From Flavobacterium litorale (lineage in GTDB: Bacteria > Bacteroidota > Bacteroidia > Flavobacteriales > Flavobacteriaceae), in the NCBI RefSeq assembly GCF_019613795.1, contig NZ_CP080429.1:649501-713500 (forward strand): a DNA stretch of 64,000 nt, given 5' to 3'. This document shows, in pieces, positions 17,582 to 27,158 of this stretch. The notes beneath the pieces were generated by a model. That model was not told the DNA's origin, did no database searches, and saw only the letters and a program-made list of their open reading frames with translations. The first letter of the stretch is position 1. Every line of letters starts with the position of its first letter. The position numbers and the translations under genes were made by a program.

Positions 17582-18880
17582 TCATAAGAGCTTCGAAGTA
17601 AATATTATTCTATCTGCTTTTAATTTTATATTTCTATGAGTGTAAGGAATTAACTTTCCATCTTTCATGTCTTCCAATAAATCCATAAAACGTACATAAG
17701 TAGGATTAGAAATCACATTATTAACAAAACATAATCGGTATTTCCCCTTATTTTCTAAGTAAAACAACCATTCCTTATTTGTAAGGAAAAATTCACTCAT
17801 ATTATTTATTGTTCCTTTACATTCATAATAATATGTACTATTACCATCGCTTATCTCAAAATCATAAGGCATAAACTGCTCCTGATCTTTATTGAGCCAA
17901 TTAACTTTCCAATTGCTTTTTGAAAGTTCTTTATACAAAAATTCCTCTGCTAATCGCCCAATTTTATTGTTTAGTTCTGTGTTTTCATCAATTGTAATAT
18001 TATGTAAAACCTCTGTTTTAGAATTTAACAAATTGACAATATTATCTAACTGATTTGTTATTAATTCTAATGATTTAGTATTTCGTAAAACCTGTAAATT
18101 TAAATTACTTTCAGCATTAAGTTTATTATTGGGATTTTTATCATTATTAGATGCTTCTTGGATAACTGTATCTATATTGGAATTTTTTGCAAATGATGAA
18201 ATGTTTAATTTCAAAGCATCTGAAGTAATATTTGATTTTAAATTGAATAATAAGCTATTTAGTTGAGAAACCTCGTAATTCATTGAAATTAAATTTGTAT
18301 AAGTTCCTTTGGTTTCTGAACAAATATTTTCACATTGCTTTTGTATATCTTCAGTTTGAGAAATGCCTACAAAATGAATTACTATATTTTTCTTAAGCTT
18401 TTTCAATAAGTTACTTATAACAATGTGCCAATTTTTATCAATCTTGCCTTCCCAATAACCTTCACCATCACTAAATATAACTATATGATGATTTAAGGAA
18501 GCAGAATGATTTATTTTATATAATAGTGACCTTCTAAGAGGAGTGCCGCCAGGCTCAGGATTATCGATTTTTTTTATAGAATTAAGTAGTTTAAATTTGT
18601 CGTATGTATAGGAATATTGAGTTGTTAAATCAGGATATTCAACATATCTTTTATTTTTTATTATCGGATTGCCTTCTGAATCAAGTTTCTTCCTATTTAA
18701 AAAAGTTTCAATAGAAATTGTATCGACAAAATCTAATTTTGGCAATAAAGAACTTATAAGAATTTTCTTCACTAAGTCAGTGCGAGTATGTTGTTCATCT
18801 ATAAGGTATTTATTCTCAAATTCAGTTCCTTTCATAATACCCATACTTCCCGAAGCATCAATAAGTATATCTAAATGCAT
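17582..18880 (-). CDS. VWA domain protein with C-terminal DUF3883-like nuclease-fold domain
   Basis: Residues 1-210 of 432 form a von Willebrand A domain with the MIDAS metal site DASGS at residues 8-12 and a conserved FSDGEG. A low-complexity and coiled linker follows (about 215-310). The C-terminal domain (about 315-432; IGRLAEEFLYKEL, MPYDFEI, YYYECKGT) matches the DUF3883 pattern, whose E, D and ExK residues resemble a PD-(D/E)XK nuclease site. Known DUF3883 proteins are often linked to anti-phage or DNA-handling systems, usually with helicases; here none is adjacent. It is clearly more AT-rich than sdhB or the nitrilase gene beside it, which suggests transfer. Actual activity unknown. 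Confidence 0.75.
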   Translation of the reverse strand: MHLDILIDASGSMGIMKGTEFENKYLIDEQHTRTDLVKKILISSLLPKLDFVDTISIETFLNRKKLDSEGNPIIKNKRYVEYPDLTTQYSYTYDKFKLLNSIKKIDNPEPGGTPLRRSLLYKINHSASLNHHIVIFSDGEGYWEGKIDKNWHIVISNLLKKLKKNIVIHFVGISQTEDIQKQCENICSETKGTYTNLISMNYEVSQLNSLLFNLKSNITSDALKLNISSFAKNSNIDTVIQEASNNDKNPNNKLNAESNLNLQVLRNTKSLELITNQLDNIVNLLNSKTEVLHNITIDENTELNNKIGRLAEEFLYKELSKSNWKVNWLNKDQEQFMPYDFEISDGNSTYYYECKGTINNMSEFFLTNKEWLFYLENKGKYRLCFVNNVISNPTYVRFMDLLEDMKDGKLIPYTHRNIKLKADRIIFTSKLL

Positions 18881-18984
18881 ATCAAATGTTATATTTTAAA
18901 TTTCATCTAATTTTTAAGCGTTGCACCTAATTAAAAACTGACATAATAATTAAAGTACTTTTCTATAAACATACCAAGATATAA

Positions 18985-19016
18985 TAAAAAAGCGTACCTC
19001 AATGAGATACGCTTTT
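18985..19016 (-). terminator. terminator of the sdh operon
   Basis: AAGCGTA and TACGCTT (with an inner CTC-AAT-GAG stem) form a hairpin followed by a T run on the minus strand, about 30 bases after the sdhB stop. Confidence 0.75.
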
Positions 19017-19042
19017 CAAATATATTTAGAAATATAAGTTTC

Positions 19043-19786
19043 TTATTTAAGGCTTGCCACTAAATACTCTCTGTTCATACGGGCAATGTTCTCTAACGAG
19101 ATTCCTTTAGGGCACTCTACCTCGCAAGCACCTGTGTTAGTACAGGCACCAAAGCCTTCTTCGTCCATTTTAGATACCATATTAAGTACACGATCGGTAG
19201 CTTCTACTTGCCCTTGGGGTAGTAGTGCAAACTGCGATACTTTTGCCGAAACAAATAGCATTGCCGATGCGTTTTTACAACTTGCTACACAGGCACCGCA
19301 ACCAATACAGGTAGCAGCATCAAAGGCTTTATCTGCATTGTCTTTCTCAATAGGAATTGCATTGGCATCTTGTGTATTACCCGACGTGTTTACCGATATA
19401 AAACCACCTGCATGCTGTATTCTGTCAAAAGCAGTTCTGTCAACCACAAGGTCTTTAATTACAGGGAATGCTTTGGCACGGAAAGGCTCTATGTATATGG
19501 TATCGCCATCTTTAAATTTTCGCATGTGGAGCTGACAGGTCGTTACACCCCTATCAGGACCATGTGCTTCGCCATTGATGAATAACGAACACATCCCGCA
19601 AATACCTTCGCGACAATCGTGATCGAAAGCTACAGGCTCTTCACCTTTATTATTTAAATCTTCATTTAATACGTCGAGCATTTCTAAGAACGACATATCG
19701 CCTGAAACATCGCTGATTTGGTAATCAACCATTTTTCCTTTATCCTGAGCGTTTTTCTGACGCCATATTTTTAATGTAAGATTCAT
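19043..19786 (-). CDS. sdhB: succinate dehydrogenase/fumarate reductase iron-sulfur subunit
   Basis: The 247-residue iron-sulfur subunit carries electrons from the flavoprotein to the membrane quinone. The 2Fe-2S ferredoxin domain has CREGICGMC and a distal cysteine in TTCQLHM. The C-terminal domain has 4Fe-4S ligands [11 protein letters not shown] and the second cysteine set [15 protein letters not shown]. Third gene of the minus-strand order sdhC-sdhA-sdhB, 59 bases after sdhA, as usual in Bacteroidetes. A terminator follows. Confidence 0.95.
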   Translation of the reverse strand: MNLTLKIWRQKNAQDKGKMVDYQISDVSGDMSFLEMLDVLNEDLNNKGEEPVAFDHDCREGICGMCSLFINGEAHGPDRGVTTCQLHMRKFKDGDTIYIEPFRAKAFPVIKDLVVDRTAFDRIQHAGGFISVNTSGNTQDANAIPIEKDNADKAFDAATCIGCGACVASCKNASAMLFVSAKVSQFALLPQGQVEATDRVLNMVSKMDEEGFGACTNTGACEVECPKGISLENIARMNREYLVASLK

Positions 19787-19845
19787 CTTTATTGTATTTA
19801 GTAGTGAGTATTGAGACTCGTATCTAAAAGCTCAACACTAAAATC

Positions 19846-21846
19846 TTATTTATAACTTCGCTGTACTAGTTTTACATCGTTAAACTCAAGTTCTTCTTTG
19901 TGTAGTACTGCGTCGCTGGGTTTTCCTTTATATTCCCAAGCGGCTACATAGGCAAAGTTTTCGTCATCACGTTGTGCTTCTCCTTCTTCCGTTTGGTACT
20001 CTTCTCTAAAGTGTCCGCCACACGATTCATTTCGGTGCAGTGCATCTTTAGCAAATAGCTCTCCAAGCTCTAAAAAGTCGGCAACACGCATTGCTTTCTC
20101 TAGCTCTTGGTTAAATCCGTCCATCGTTCCCGGTACTTTTACATCGTTGTAAAACTCTTCGCGTAAGGCTGCAATTTCTTCAATAGCTTCGTTAAGCCCT
20201 TGGGCGTTACGTGCCATACCTACTTTATTCCACATAATTTTACCTAAACGTTTGTGGAAATAGTCTACAGAGTGTGTACCGTTGTTATTTATAAAACGTT
20301 CTAGTTGTGTACGTACGTTTTTCTCTGCCTCCTCAAATTCTGGTAAATCAGTAGAGATTTTGCCTGTACGAATATCTTGTGCTAAGTAATCGCCAATAGT
20401 ATAGGGCAATACAAAGTAACCATCGGCAAGTCCTTGCATTAATGCAGAAGCACCTAGCCTGTTGGCTCCGTGATCGGAGAAGTTAGCTTCGCCAATAGCG
20501 TAGCAACCCTCAACGGTAGTCATTAGGTTATAATCTACCCAAACACCTCCCATAGTATAGTGTACTGCTGGGTAAATCATCATGGGTGTTTCGTATGGGT
20601 TTTCGTCAACAATTTTCTCGTACATCTGGAACAGGTTACCGTATTTGTTGGCAATAACCTCTGTACCTAGTTTTTTAACAAGTGCATCGTCGTCTGCATT
20701 AAGCCCTTTTATATTGGCTTGCTCTTTACCGTAACGCATTATTGCCGAAGCAAAGTCTAGGTAAACCGCCTCGCCTGTTTTGTTTACACCGTAACCAGCA
20801 TCACAACGCTCTTTAGCGGCACGCGATGCTACATCACGTGGTACAAGGTTACCAAACGATGGGTATCTTCTCTCAAGGTAGTAATCTCTATCTTCCTCTT
20901 TAAGCTGTGTTGGTTTAAGCCTGCCTTCGCGAATGGCTTGGGCATCTTCAATATTTTTAGGTACCCATATACGACCGTCGTTACGCAATGATTCTGACAT
21001 TAGCGTTAGTTTGGACTGGTGGTCGCCCGATACGGGTATACAGGTTGGGTGTATTTGTGTGTAGCATGGGTTAGCAAAGTACGCTCCTTTTTTGTGTACT
21101 TTCCAAGCTGCGGTAGCATTACTACCCATTGCATTGGTAGATAAGAAGAATACGTTACCGTACCCGCCTGATGCTATTACTACGGCGTGTGCCGAGTGCC
21201 TCTCGATAGCTCCTGTAACAAGGTCTCTTGCTATAATACCTCTTGCTTTACCATCTACCTTAACAAGGTCGAGCATTTCGTGGCGGTTGTACATTTTTAT
21301 TTTACCACGACCTATTTGGCGGTTCATGGCAGAGTAGGCACCAAGTAGTAATTGTTGCCCTGTTTGCCCTTTGGCATAAAAGGTACGCGAAACAAGTACC
21401 CCACCAAACGAACGGTTATCTAACAATCCGCCATACTCTCGTGCCAATGGTACACCTTGCGCCACACATTGGTCGATAATATTAGCCGAAAGTTCTGCAA
21501 GGCGATATACGTTTGCTTCGCGCGCACGGTAGTCGCCCCCCTTAACGGTATCGTAAAACAAACGGTAACTAGAGTCACCATCACCTTGGTAGTTTTTTGC
21601 TGCGTTTATACCACCCTGTGCTGCAATGGAGTGTGCACGACGGGGTGAATCCTGAAAGCAAAATGCTTTTACGTTATAGCCCAACTCGGCAAGGGTTGCC
21701 GCAGCCGAACCTCCTGCAAGCCCTGTACCTACAACAATAACATCTATGTTACGTTTGTTGGCTGGGTTTACTAGGTTAATTTTATTTTTATGATTGGTCC
21801 ACTTATCTGCAACGGAACCGTTTGGTGTTTTAGAATCTAAAGCCAT
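19846..21846 (-). CDS. sdhA: succinate dehydrogenase/fumarate reductase flavoprotein subunit
   Basis: The 666-residue catalytic subunit oxidises succinate (or reduces fumarate) with covalently bound FAD. Visible are the dinucleotide-binding motif [19 protein letters not shown] (about residues 35-53), the FAD-linking histidine in [14 protein letters not shown], the substrate-binding segment [10 protein letters not shown], and [25 protein letters not shown] near the end, read as [13 protein letters not shown]. The length fits the type B enzymes of Bacteroidetes and epsilonproteobacteria. It starts 12 bases after sdhC. Confidence 0.96.
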   Translation of the reverse strand: MALDSKTPNGSVADKWTNHKNKINLVNPANKRNIDVIVVGTGLAGGSAAATLAELGYNVKAFCFQDSPRRAHSIAAQGGINAAKNYQGDGDSSYRLFYDTVKGGDYRAREANVYRLAELSANIIDQCVAQGVPLAREYGGLLDNRSFGGVLVSRTFYAKGQTGQQLLLGAYSAMNRQIGRGKIKMYNRHEMLDLVKVDGKARGIIARDLVTGAIERHSAHAVVIASGGYGNVFFLSTNAMGSNATAAWKVHKKGAYFANPCYTQIHPTCIPVSGDHQSKLTLMSESLRNDGRIWVPKNIEDAQAIREGRLKPTQLKEEDRDYYLERRYPSFGNLVPRDVASRAAKERCDAGYGVNKTGEAVYLDFASAIMRYGKEQANIKGLNADDDALVKKLGTEVIANKYGNLFQMYEKIVDENPYETPMMIYPAVHYTMGGVWVDYNLMTTVEGCYAIGEANFSDHGANRLGASALMQGLADGYFVLPYTIGDYLAQDIRTGKISTDLPEFEEAEKNVRTQLERFINNNGTHSVDYFHKRLGKIMWNKVGMARNAQGLNEAIEEIAALREEFYNDVKVPGTMDGFNQELEKAMRVADFLELGELFAKDALHRNESCGGHFREEYQTEEGEAQRDDENFAYVAAWEYKGKPSDAVLHKEELEFNDVKLVQRSYK

Positions 21847-21858
21847 ATGAATATACTT

Positions 21859-22695
21859 TTAGAGTATGAAATGAATGTATAACGGAATAATAGCAAATAG
21901 TAGTGGTACTAGTATTGAAAATGCTTTTCCGAAGTTTGTAATAAATGGTGTGTACTTAGGGCTATTGGCTCCCATAGATTGGAATGCGCTGCCAAAACCA
22001 TGATACAAGTGGAACCCTAACACTACCATAGCCAATGTATATAGTATAGAGGCTATTAAACCGTAATCGGGGTTTTTAAAGAATGCTACTGTAATTTTAT
22101 AAAGGTCTTTGTATCCTTCTTTCATTTTTACACCTGCTGTAGCATCGTAAAAATCAGTTCTGTTTTTAATTTCTAAAATACCTTGCTCAAACTGCGATAC
22201 TGGAAGGTAGCTACCATCGGTAGTAACGTAAAACTCGTTCGATGCGCCTCCGTTTTCTATTGTTATTGTTTGTAGTGGCATATTTTCGTCAAAATGCATT
22301 TTAGACCAAAAGTTTACCATGTGCGTAACGATAAACACTAAAATTAAAGTACCTAATACTGCCATGTTTCTGGAAGCCCAAATGGTATTTGCCTGTGGGT
22401 TTTCTTTAGCGTATTGTATAGGTCGTGCCTTTTTGTTTTTAACTGCGAGCAAAATACCATCTACAGCATGAAACAGGATTGAAAAGTAGGTAAGGTACGA
22501 TAGTAGTTTTACCGCAGGATTACTCGTCATGAACAAAGCATACTTATTAAAGTTTAAAGCCGCGTCTTTGCCGCCTGATAACAACTGAAGGTTACCCAAT
22601 AAGTGTCCTACAAGAAACAGACACAGAAATAAACCTGTTAAAGCCATCCAGTACTTTTTGCCAAGCGAGGACTTTAATAGTGCAGATTTTGCCAT
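21859..22695 (-). CDS. sdhC: succinate dehydrogenase cytochrome b subunit
   Basis: This 278-residue membrane anchor binds haem b and quinone. It has about five hydrophobic helices (near residues 15-34, 58-80, 110-130, 200-225, 245-270) with histidines in or next to them (LVGHLLG, LFHAVDG, VTHMVNF, FHLYHGF), as in type B anchors that carry two haems in a single subunit. First gene of the sdhCAB operon, with its own promoter at 22737-22767. Confidence 0.93.
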   Translation of the reverse strand: MAKSALLKSSLGKKYWMALTGLFLCLFLVGHLLGNLQLLSGGKDAALNFNKYALFMTSNPAVKLLSYLTYFSILFHAVDGILLAVKNKKARPIQYAKENPQANTIWASRNMAVLGTLILVFIVTHMVNFWSKMHFDENMPLQTITIENGGASNEFYVTTDGSYLPVSQFEQGILEIKNRTDFYDATAGVKMKEGYKDLYKITVAFFKNPDYGLIASILYTLAMVVLGFHLYHGFGSAFQSMGANSPKYTPFITNFGKAFSILVPLLFAIIPLYIHFIL

Positions 22696-22736
22696 AGTAT
22701 TTAATTAAAATATAAGTTTTGGTAAAAAAATGTATA

Positions 22737-22767
22737 CAAAAATAGGGCTAAAACCAAACAGCTACAA
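22737..22767 (-). promoter_or_regulatory. promoter of the sdhCAB operon
   Basis: On the minus strand TTG (22765-22767), a 20-base spacer and TATTTTTG (22737-22744) match the Bacteroidetes consensus. The expected start near 22730 gives a leader of about 35 bases. Confidence 0.65.
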
Positions 22768-22810
22768 CCTTTTCGGGCTAATTTATAATCAGTATAAAGT
22801 AGTAGATTTC

Positions 22811-23365
22811 TTAGATTTTAATGCTCGGGATTTGAGTAAGAAAATCTAGCAAGTTCTTTAGCAAATCAACACGCTTTTGCTGCGTAGCGTACCGAATTGT
22901 AAGATTATAATTTCTGCTTTTATTAACACCAATAAATTGAGGGCTAAATTCGGCATCCAAATTAACGTATTCGCAAACAGCTACGAGTTGAGGGTTATTG
23001 GAACAATAGCGTATTAAACTCGTATTACTACTTTTAACTTTGAAGTTTCTTGTCCTTCCCCACCCTATTAATTTTGCGAAGAAACTAGGGGTTACAATTT
23101 CAAAATTTGGAAAATCGGTGTTTGATTTTGATACATTTATATCAAACAAATGTCTGTCGGCAAAAGAACCTAAATTAACAGCTTTAGGTTTCGTAAACTC
23201 CGATGAACGAAATTCATGCCTTATTTTGAAATCCCATTCTTTATGAGAAAAAGTAAGGCTGTACGAATACAACGGCAAATAAGCATGACCATTATACCAG
23301 CTACTTTCAGTTACGCTATAGTTACCGTTGTATTGTGTTGCAATTTCTTTAAAAAGTGCTTCCAT
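22811..23365 (-). CDS. uncharacterised protein, 184 aa
   Basis: No family recognised. The protein has no signal peptide or membrane helix. It is mixed alpha/beta with many aromatic residues (YNGHAYLPLYSYSLTFSH, WDFKIRHEF) and a motif FFAKLIGWGRTRNFKVKSS in the middle, and ends in an amphipathic helix (KRVDLLKNLLDFLTQIP). It begins 11 bases after the ChaN-like gene on the same strand and is probably cotranscribed. It is more AT-rich than its neighbours. Confidence 0.6.
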   Translation of the reverse strand: MEALFKEIATQYNGNYSVTESSWYNGHAYLPLYSYSLTFSHKEWDFKIRHEFRSSEFTKPKAVNLGSFADRHLFDINVSKSNTDFPNFEIVTPSFFAKLIGWGRTRNFKVKSSNTSLIRYCSNNPQLVAVCEYVNLDAEFSPQFIGVNKSRNYNLTIRYATQQKRVDLLKNLLDFLTQIPSIKI

Positions 23366-23376
23366 GCATTACTGCC

Positions 23377-24228
23377 CTAATACGTCTTTGTCATATCTTC
23401 ATCTACTACCAAGATGAAATCGGCTTTTAGCAAATGTTCGTCTTCCAGCTTGCCAATATCTTTTTGGGTTACGGCAGCAATGGTAATAATTTTTGCATCG
23501 GGCTTTTCGCGGTTTAAATACCAGTTAATGCCTTCGTAGTTATCGCTATGGTAGGTACCATTGTAGTGTATAAAAACGGTGTTGGGTTGTAGGTTTTGGG
23601 CAATAAAGTGTGCCATAGTAGCATCTTTTATGGCTTGTGCCTTTGGTAGGTTATCACCTCCGTGCCCGCCCATCATTTCTAGCATTTTTACGTAGCCTGG
23701 TAACGTAGCATCGTACGCTATAGGTAATGGTGCTATCCATGCTTTTTCGTTTTCTGGGAGGGTATCCAACACTTCAAAACCACCTCTAAAAACCATTTTG
23801 GCATAACGCCTAGGTATGTTGGTGGCTATAAAGGCAACTTGTTTTTCCTTAGCAAAATCTACTAAGGGCTTATAATCGGTTGTATGGTTAGGCCATAAGC
23901 GTGCCACAGTATCAAAAGCCTTTTGGTTTAGCTCCCCCTTTAAATACTGGTTCAGTTGTGTTTGGTTGTCTGCCTCTATCATTTCAGCCCCTAGTACTAC
24001 CTGTTTTTGTTCGGCAATATCCTTAGTAAGCTCTAGCTCCAGCCAGTGCATCAAAGCATTATCATGATACTCGCCAAACAATACAATATCACTTTTAGTA
24101 GTGGCTTTAAGCAGCTTTTTATAGGTTACTTTTTTCCCTTTTTTATTATAAAGTTGGTACGGTTGTTTGTCCTGCGCGTGCAGTACACTAACCATTAGAA
24201 ATGCAAGGAGTAGGTGGTATAATTTCAT
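23377..24228 (-). CDS. ChaN family (DUF399) haem-binding-like protein
   Basis: A signal peptide (MKLYHLLLAFLMVSVLHAQ) precedes a ChaN/TIKI-type domain. Landmarks are IVLFGEYHDNALMHWLELEL (about residues 50-69), LGAEMIEADNQTQLNQYL, and a C-terminal HYNGTYHSDNYEGINWYL. The Glu-His pair (GEYHD) and the late histidines are the conserved metal or haem-site residues of the family. ChaN of Campylobacter binds haem as a dimer, and the related eukaryotic TIKI proteins are metalloproteases, so haem handling or proteolysis are both possible. The 283-residue length is normal. It is divergent from pepP. Confidence 0.85.
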   Translation of the reverse strand: MKLYHLLLAFLMVSVLHAQDKQPYQLYNKKGKKVTYKKLLKATTKSDIVLFGEYHDNALMHWLELELTKDIAEQKQVVLGAEMIEADNQTQLNQYLKGELNQKAFDTVARLWPNHTTDYKPLVDFAKEKQVAFIATNIPRRYAKMVFRGGFEVLDTLPENEKAWIAPLPIAYDATLPGYVKMLEMMGGHGGDNLPKAQAIKDATMAHFIAQNLQPNTVFIHYNGTYHSDNYEGINWYLNREKPDAKIITIAAVTQKDIGKLEDEHLLKADFILVVDEDMTKTY

Positions 24229-24316
24229 TAGTAGCGTATCAGGAGTTATTATTGGCGAAAATAATACAACTTCGCAATATTCTCACTAATTTTGAGACAC
24301 AATTAAAAACAACATC

Positions 24317-25609
24317 ATGAAATACCACCAAATAGACCGCAACCTCTTCATTAAAAACCGTAAAAAATTTATGGCTGCCATGAAGCCCAATAGCGTAGCG
24401 GTATTCAACTCTAACGATATTTACCCTATTAGTGCCGATAGTACCATGCCTTTTGAGCAACACCGCGATATTTTTTACCTAAGTGGCGTAGACCAAGAGG
24501 AAAGCATATTACTACTATTTCCAGATGCACCGTACGAGCACCAACGCGAAATATTATTTTTAAAAGAAACCAACGAGCATATTGCTGTTTGGGAGGGCGA
24601 AAAGTTAACCAAAGAACGCGCACTAGAGGTATCGGGAATTAAAACCGTACACTGGTTACAGGATTTTGAAAAGGTACTTGCTGAATTGATGACGTACAGC
24701 GATACAATGTATATAAACACTAACGAGCATTATCGTGCATCGGTAGTAACCGAAACACGCGAAGCCCGCTTTGTAAAATGGTGGAAGGAAAAATACCCTG
24801 CACACCAAGTAGCCAAAAGCAACCCAATACTACAACGCATTCGTAGCATAAAAGAAAGTGAGGAGCTGGATTTAATACAAAAGGCGTGCGATATTACCGA
24901 AAAAGGATTCCGCCGCGTACTATCGTTTACCAAACCTGGAGTTATGGAGTACGAAATTGAAGCCGAATTTATACACGAGTTCATTCGTAACCGCTCCAAA
25001 GGGTTTGCCTATACGCCCATTATAGCATCAGGTAACAACGCTAACGTACTGCACTATATTGAGAACAACCAGCAATGTAACGACGGCGACCTCATTTTGT
25101 TTGATGTGGGTGCCGAGTATGCCAATTACTCCAGCGATATGAGCCGTAGCATACCCGTATCGGGCAAATTCACTAAAAGACAAAAAGAGGTGTACAATGC
25201 GGTACTCCGCGTTAAAAACGAAGCTACAAAAATGCTTGTACCAGGTACACTCTGGAAACAATACCATGTAGAAGTGGGTAAATTAATGACATCGGAATTA
25301 CTTGGGCTTGGACTATTGGACAAAGCCGATGTACAAAACGAAAAGCCCGACTGGCCTGCGTATAAAAAATACTTTATGCACGGTACATCGCACCACATGG
25401 GGCTGGATACGCACGACTACGGACTGCTACACCAACCTATGGAAGCCAATATGGTATTTACAGTAGAGCCAGGTATATACATCCCTAACGAGGGCTTTGG
25501 CATTCGTTTGGAGGACGATGTTGTGATACAAGAAAATGGCGAGCCATTCAACCTTATGCGTAACATCCCTATCGAAGCCGATGAGATTGAAGCGTTGATG
25601 AACCCGTAA
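24317..25609 (+). CDS. pepP: aminopeptidase P family protein (Xaa-Pro aminopeptidase)
   Basis: This 430-residue M24 metallopeptidase removes N-terminal residues that precede proline. All five ligands of the dinuclear metal centre are in place: Asp in LFDVGAEY, Asp in YSSDMSRS, His in HGTSHHMGLD, Glu in TVEPGIYIP, and Glu in IRLEDDVVI. The N-terminal creatinase-like domain spans about residues 1-160. Start chosen at the ATG that gives MKYHQIDRNLFIKNR. Probably cytoplasmic, since no signal peptide is present. Confidence 0.94.
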   Translation: MKYHQIDRNLFIKNRKKFMAAMKPNSVAVFNSNDIYPISADSTMPFEQHRDIFYLSGVDQEESILLLFPDAPYEHQREILFLKETNEHIAVWEGEKLTKERALEVSGIKTVHWLQDFEKVLAELMTYSDTMYINTNEHYRASVVTETREARFVKWWKEKYPAHQVAKSNPILQRIRSIKESEELDLIQKACDITEKGFRRVLSFTKPGVMEYEIEAEFIHEFIRNRSKGFAYTPIIASGNNANVLHYIENNQQCNDGDLILFDVGAEYANYSSDMSRSIPVSGKFTKRQKEVYNAVLRVKNEATKMLVPGTLWKQYHVEVGKLMTSELLGLGLLDKADVQNEKPDWPAYKKYFMHGTSHHMGLDTHDYGLLHQPMEANMVFTVEPGIYIPNEGFGIRLEDDVVIQENGEPFNLMRNIPIEADEIEALMNP

Positions 25610-25614
25610 CTGGC

Positions 25615-25757
25615 TTTTAGTCATTGCGAGGAAGTATGACGAAGCAATCTTAAATAAAAACAATCTATTATTACACCTACAAGGTTTCAAAAACCTTACA
25701 GGTTCAGTATAAAGCTGCTATTTCACATTCCTACAAGGTCTTAAGTACCTTGTAGGT
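25615..25757. repeat. mixed copies of dispersed repeats A and B
   Basis: A single arm of repeat B (TCATTGCGAGGAAGTATGAC) lies near 25621, followed by repeat A copies at 25675-25703 and 25730-25757. The latter is a perfect palindrome in its arms (CCTACAAGGT/ACCTTGTAGG). Confidence 0.7.
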
Positions 25758-25771
25758 ATTAATTCAGCACT

Positions 25772-25806
25772 AAAAAAATGCTTACCCTAATGGGTAAGCA
25801 TTTTTT
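25772..25806. terminator. bidirectional terminator between pepP and the AbiH gene
   Basis: AATGCTTACCC/GGGTAAGCATT with A and T runs on the two sides sits between convergent genes and can serve both. Confidence 0.8.
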
Positions 25807-25832
25807 ATTTGTCATGCCGAGTAACGAAGCAT

Positions 25833-27053
25833 CTATTTAAGCGGCAGCTTGGTTTGCGGTAAAGGCTCACAATACGTTTTGTTTACAATGCGCTCGCGCA
25901 TCATTTCTTTTTTATTAAAGTGGCGCGATACATTTTGGGCTATATCAGTATAATTATCTCCTTTTTCGTTTTGATGATAATATATCTTTATCGAAATGCA
26001 GTTTTTATGCTCAAATACTTTATTAAGCAAAATCCTATCCGACAAACCGCAGGAATGCCCCATGATATAGACTTGGAATTTATCTGATTCCAAAAAATCA
26101 ATAAGGTTCTTATAATTCGGTGTATTTAAGTAAGCAAAAGACTTAATGTTTTTTAAATACTCGTTGTCATCCTTTTTTTCTATGGTTTTATAATCATCAT
26201 CCATTTCATCACCAAAGCCAAAATTAATTGGATTCTCTTTATCATTTAATTTACCATGAACTTGATTATGGCTATATGTAGAGTCATTATAACTTATTAT
26301 AAAATTTTCAATTATCGAAGTATAATTAAAGTTCAAATATTTAATCTCCCTTATTAAAACTTTTTGAGAATCATCTTTTGACAGCTCTTCAAAGAAATTA
26401 TTCTTTAATTTCTTAATGTATTCATTCTGTAACTCTCTATAAAAATTATTAACTTCATCAGTTGTTTCATAATTAACCCTATAAAATATTTCTCTAATTT
26501 TAGAATTTGCTGATAATTCATATTTACTCTCTACCTCTGTAGTTAAGTACTCTTCTAAAAGATTTTTTACCTGTTCAAACTCCTCGTTCAGCTTTTTTAC
26601 CTTCTTATTATCTTTCTCTTTAAGGCAGTCTTTTAGAAGTGTATAATATTCATTTTCTATATCAACCCAGTTTTGAATGTAATTTTTTGAGTTTACAGCC
26701 TCGAAAAACGAATTATTGAATTGGAATAAAACATTATGTTCTCTATTATGAGTATTTACCCTAATAATATTATTTACGCCTACAGACTTATTCCCCCACT
26801 CAATAACCTTGTATAAGTTATTAATTTTACTATGTTGGATATAGTCATCTAATTTATTTTTAAAATCTTTATAGCTTTTGACTTCTGTATATTTTAAAGA
26901 TAAATCGTATGATTCATTTATAAAAACGAGGTCTTTATATGAATTAGGGGTTTTCGCTATTTTACCCCATAAATTATTCATAAAATCATTATATCCTGTT
27001 GGTAACCCGTGTGCTAAATCGAAACCATTGCCAATAATAACCAGTCTATTCAT
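25833..27053 (-). CDS. AbiH family bacteriophage abortive infection protein
   Basis: The N-terminus NRLVIIGNGFDLAHGLPTGYNDF (landmarks IIGNGFDLAHGLPTGY) is the hallmark of AbiH proteins, first described as a phage abortive-infection factor in Lactococcus. Later landmarks are LNFNYTSIIENF and HGKLNDKENPINFGFGDE, and IMGHSCGLSDRILL near the end. Mechanism unknown; the G-N-G-F-D and H-G motifs suggest a nucleotide or NAD-binding, SIR2-like fold. The gene is AT-rich except for the last about 120 bases, which resemble the neighbouring core genes in composition. It stands alone; no second defence gene is beside it. Confidence 0.88.
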   Translation of the reverse strand: MNRLVIIGNGFDLAHGLPTGYNDFMNNLWGKIAKTPNSYKDLVFINESYDLSLKYTEVKSYKDFKNKLDDYIQHSKINNLYKVIEWGNKSVGVNNIIRVNTHNREHNVLFQFNNSFFEAVNSKNYIQNWVDIENEYYTLLKDCLKEKDNKKVKKLNEEFEQVKNLLEEYLTTEVESKYELSANSKIREIFYRVNYETTDEVNNFYRELQNEYIKKLKNNFFEELSKDDSQKVLIREIKYLNFNYTSIIENFIISYNDSTYSHNQVHGKLNDKENPINFGFGDEMDDDYKTIEKKDDNEYLKNIKSFAYLNTPNYKNLIDFLESDKFQVYIMGHSCGLSDRILLNKVFEHKNCISIKIYYHQNEKGDNYTDIAQNVSRHFNKKEMMRERIVNKTYCEPLPQTKLPLK

Positions 27054-27158
27054 TTTTTAGTTGTTTACTACCTCAAATATAAATTATTTAATACAACCGC
27101 ATTGCACGCATTACCAAGAAGTAATACTTTTGCCCAACACAATATTTAAAGCCAAAAC

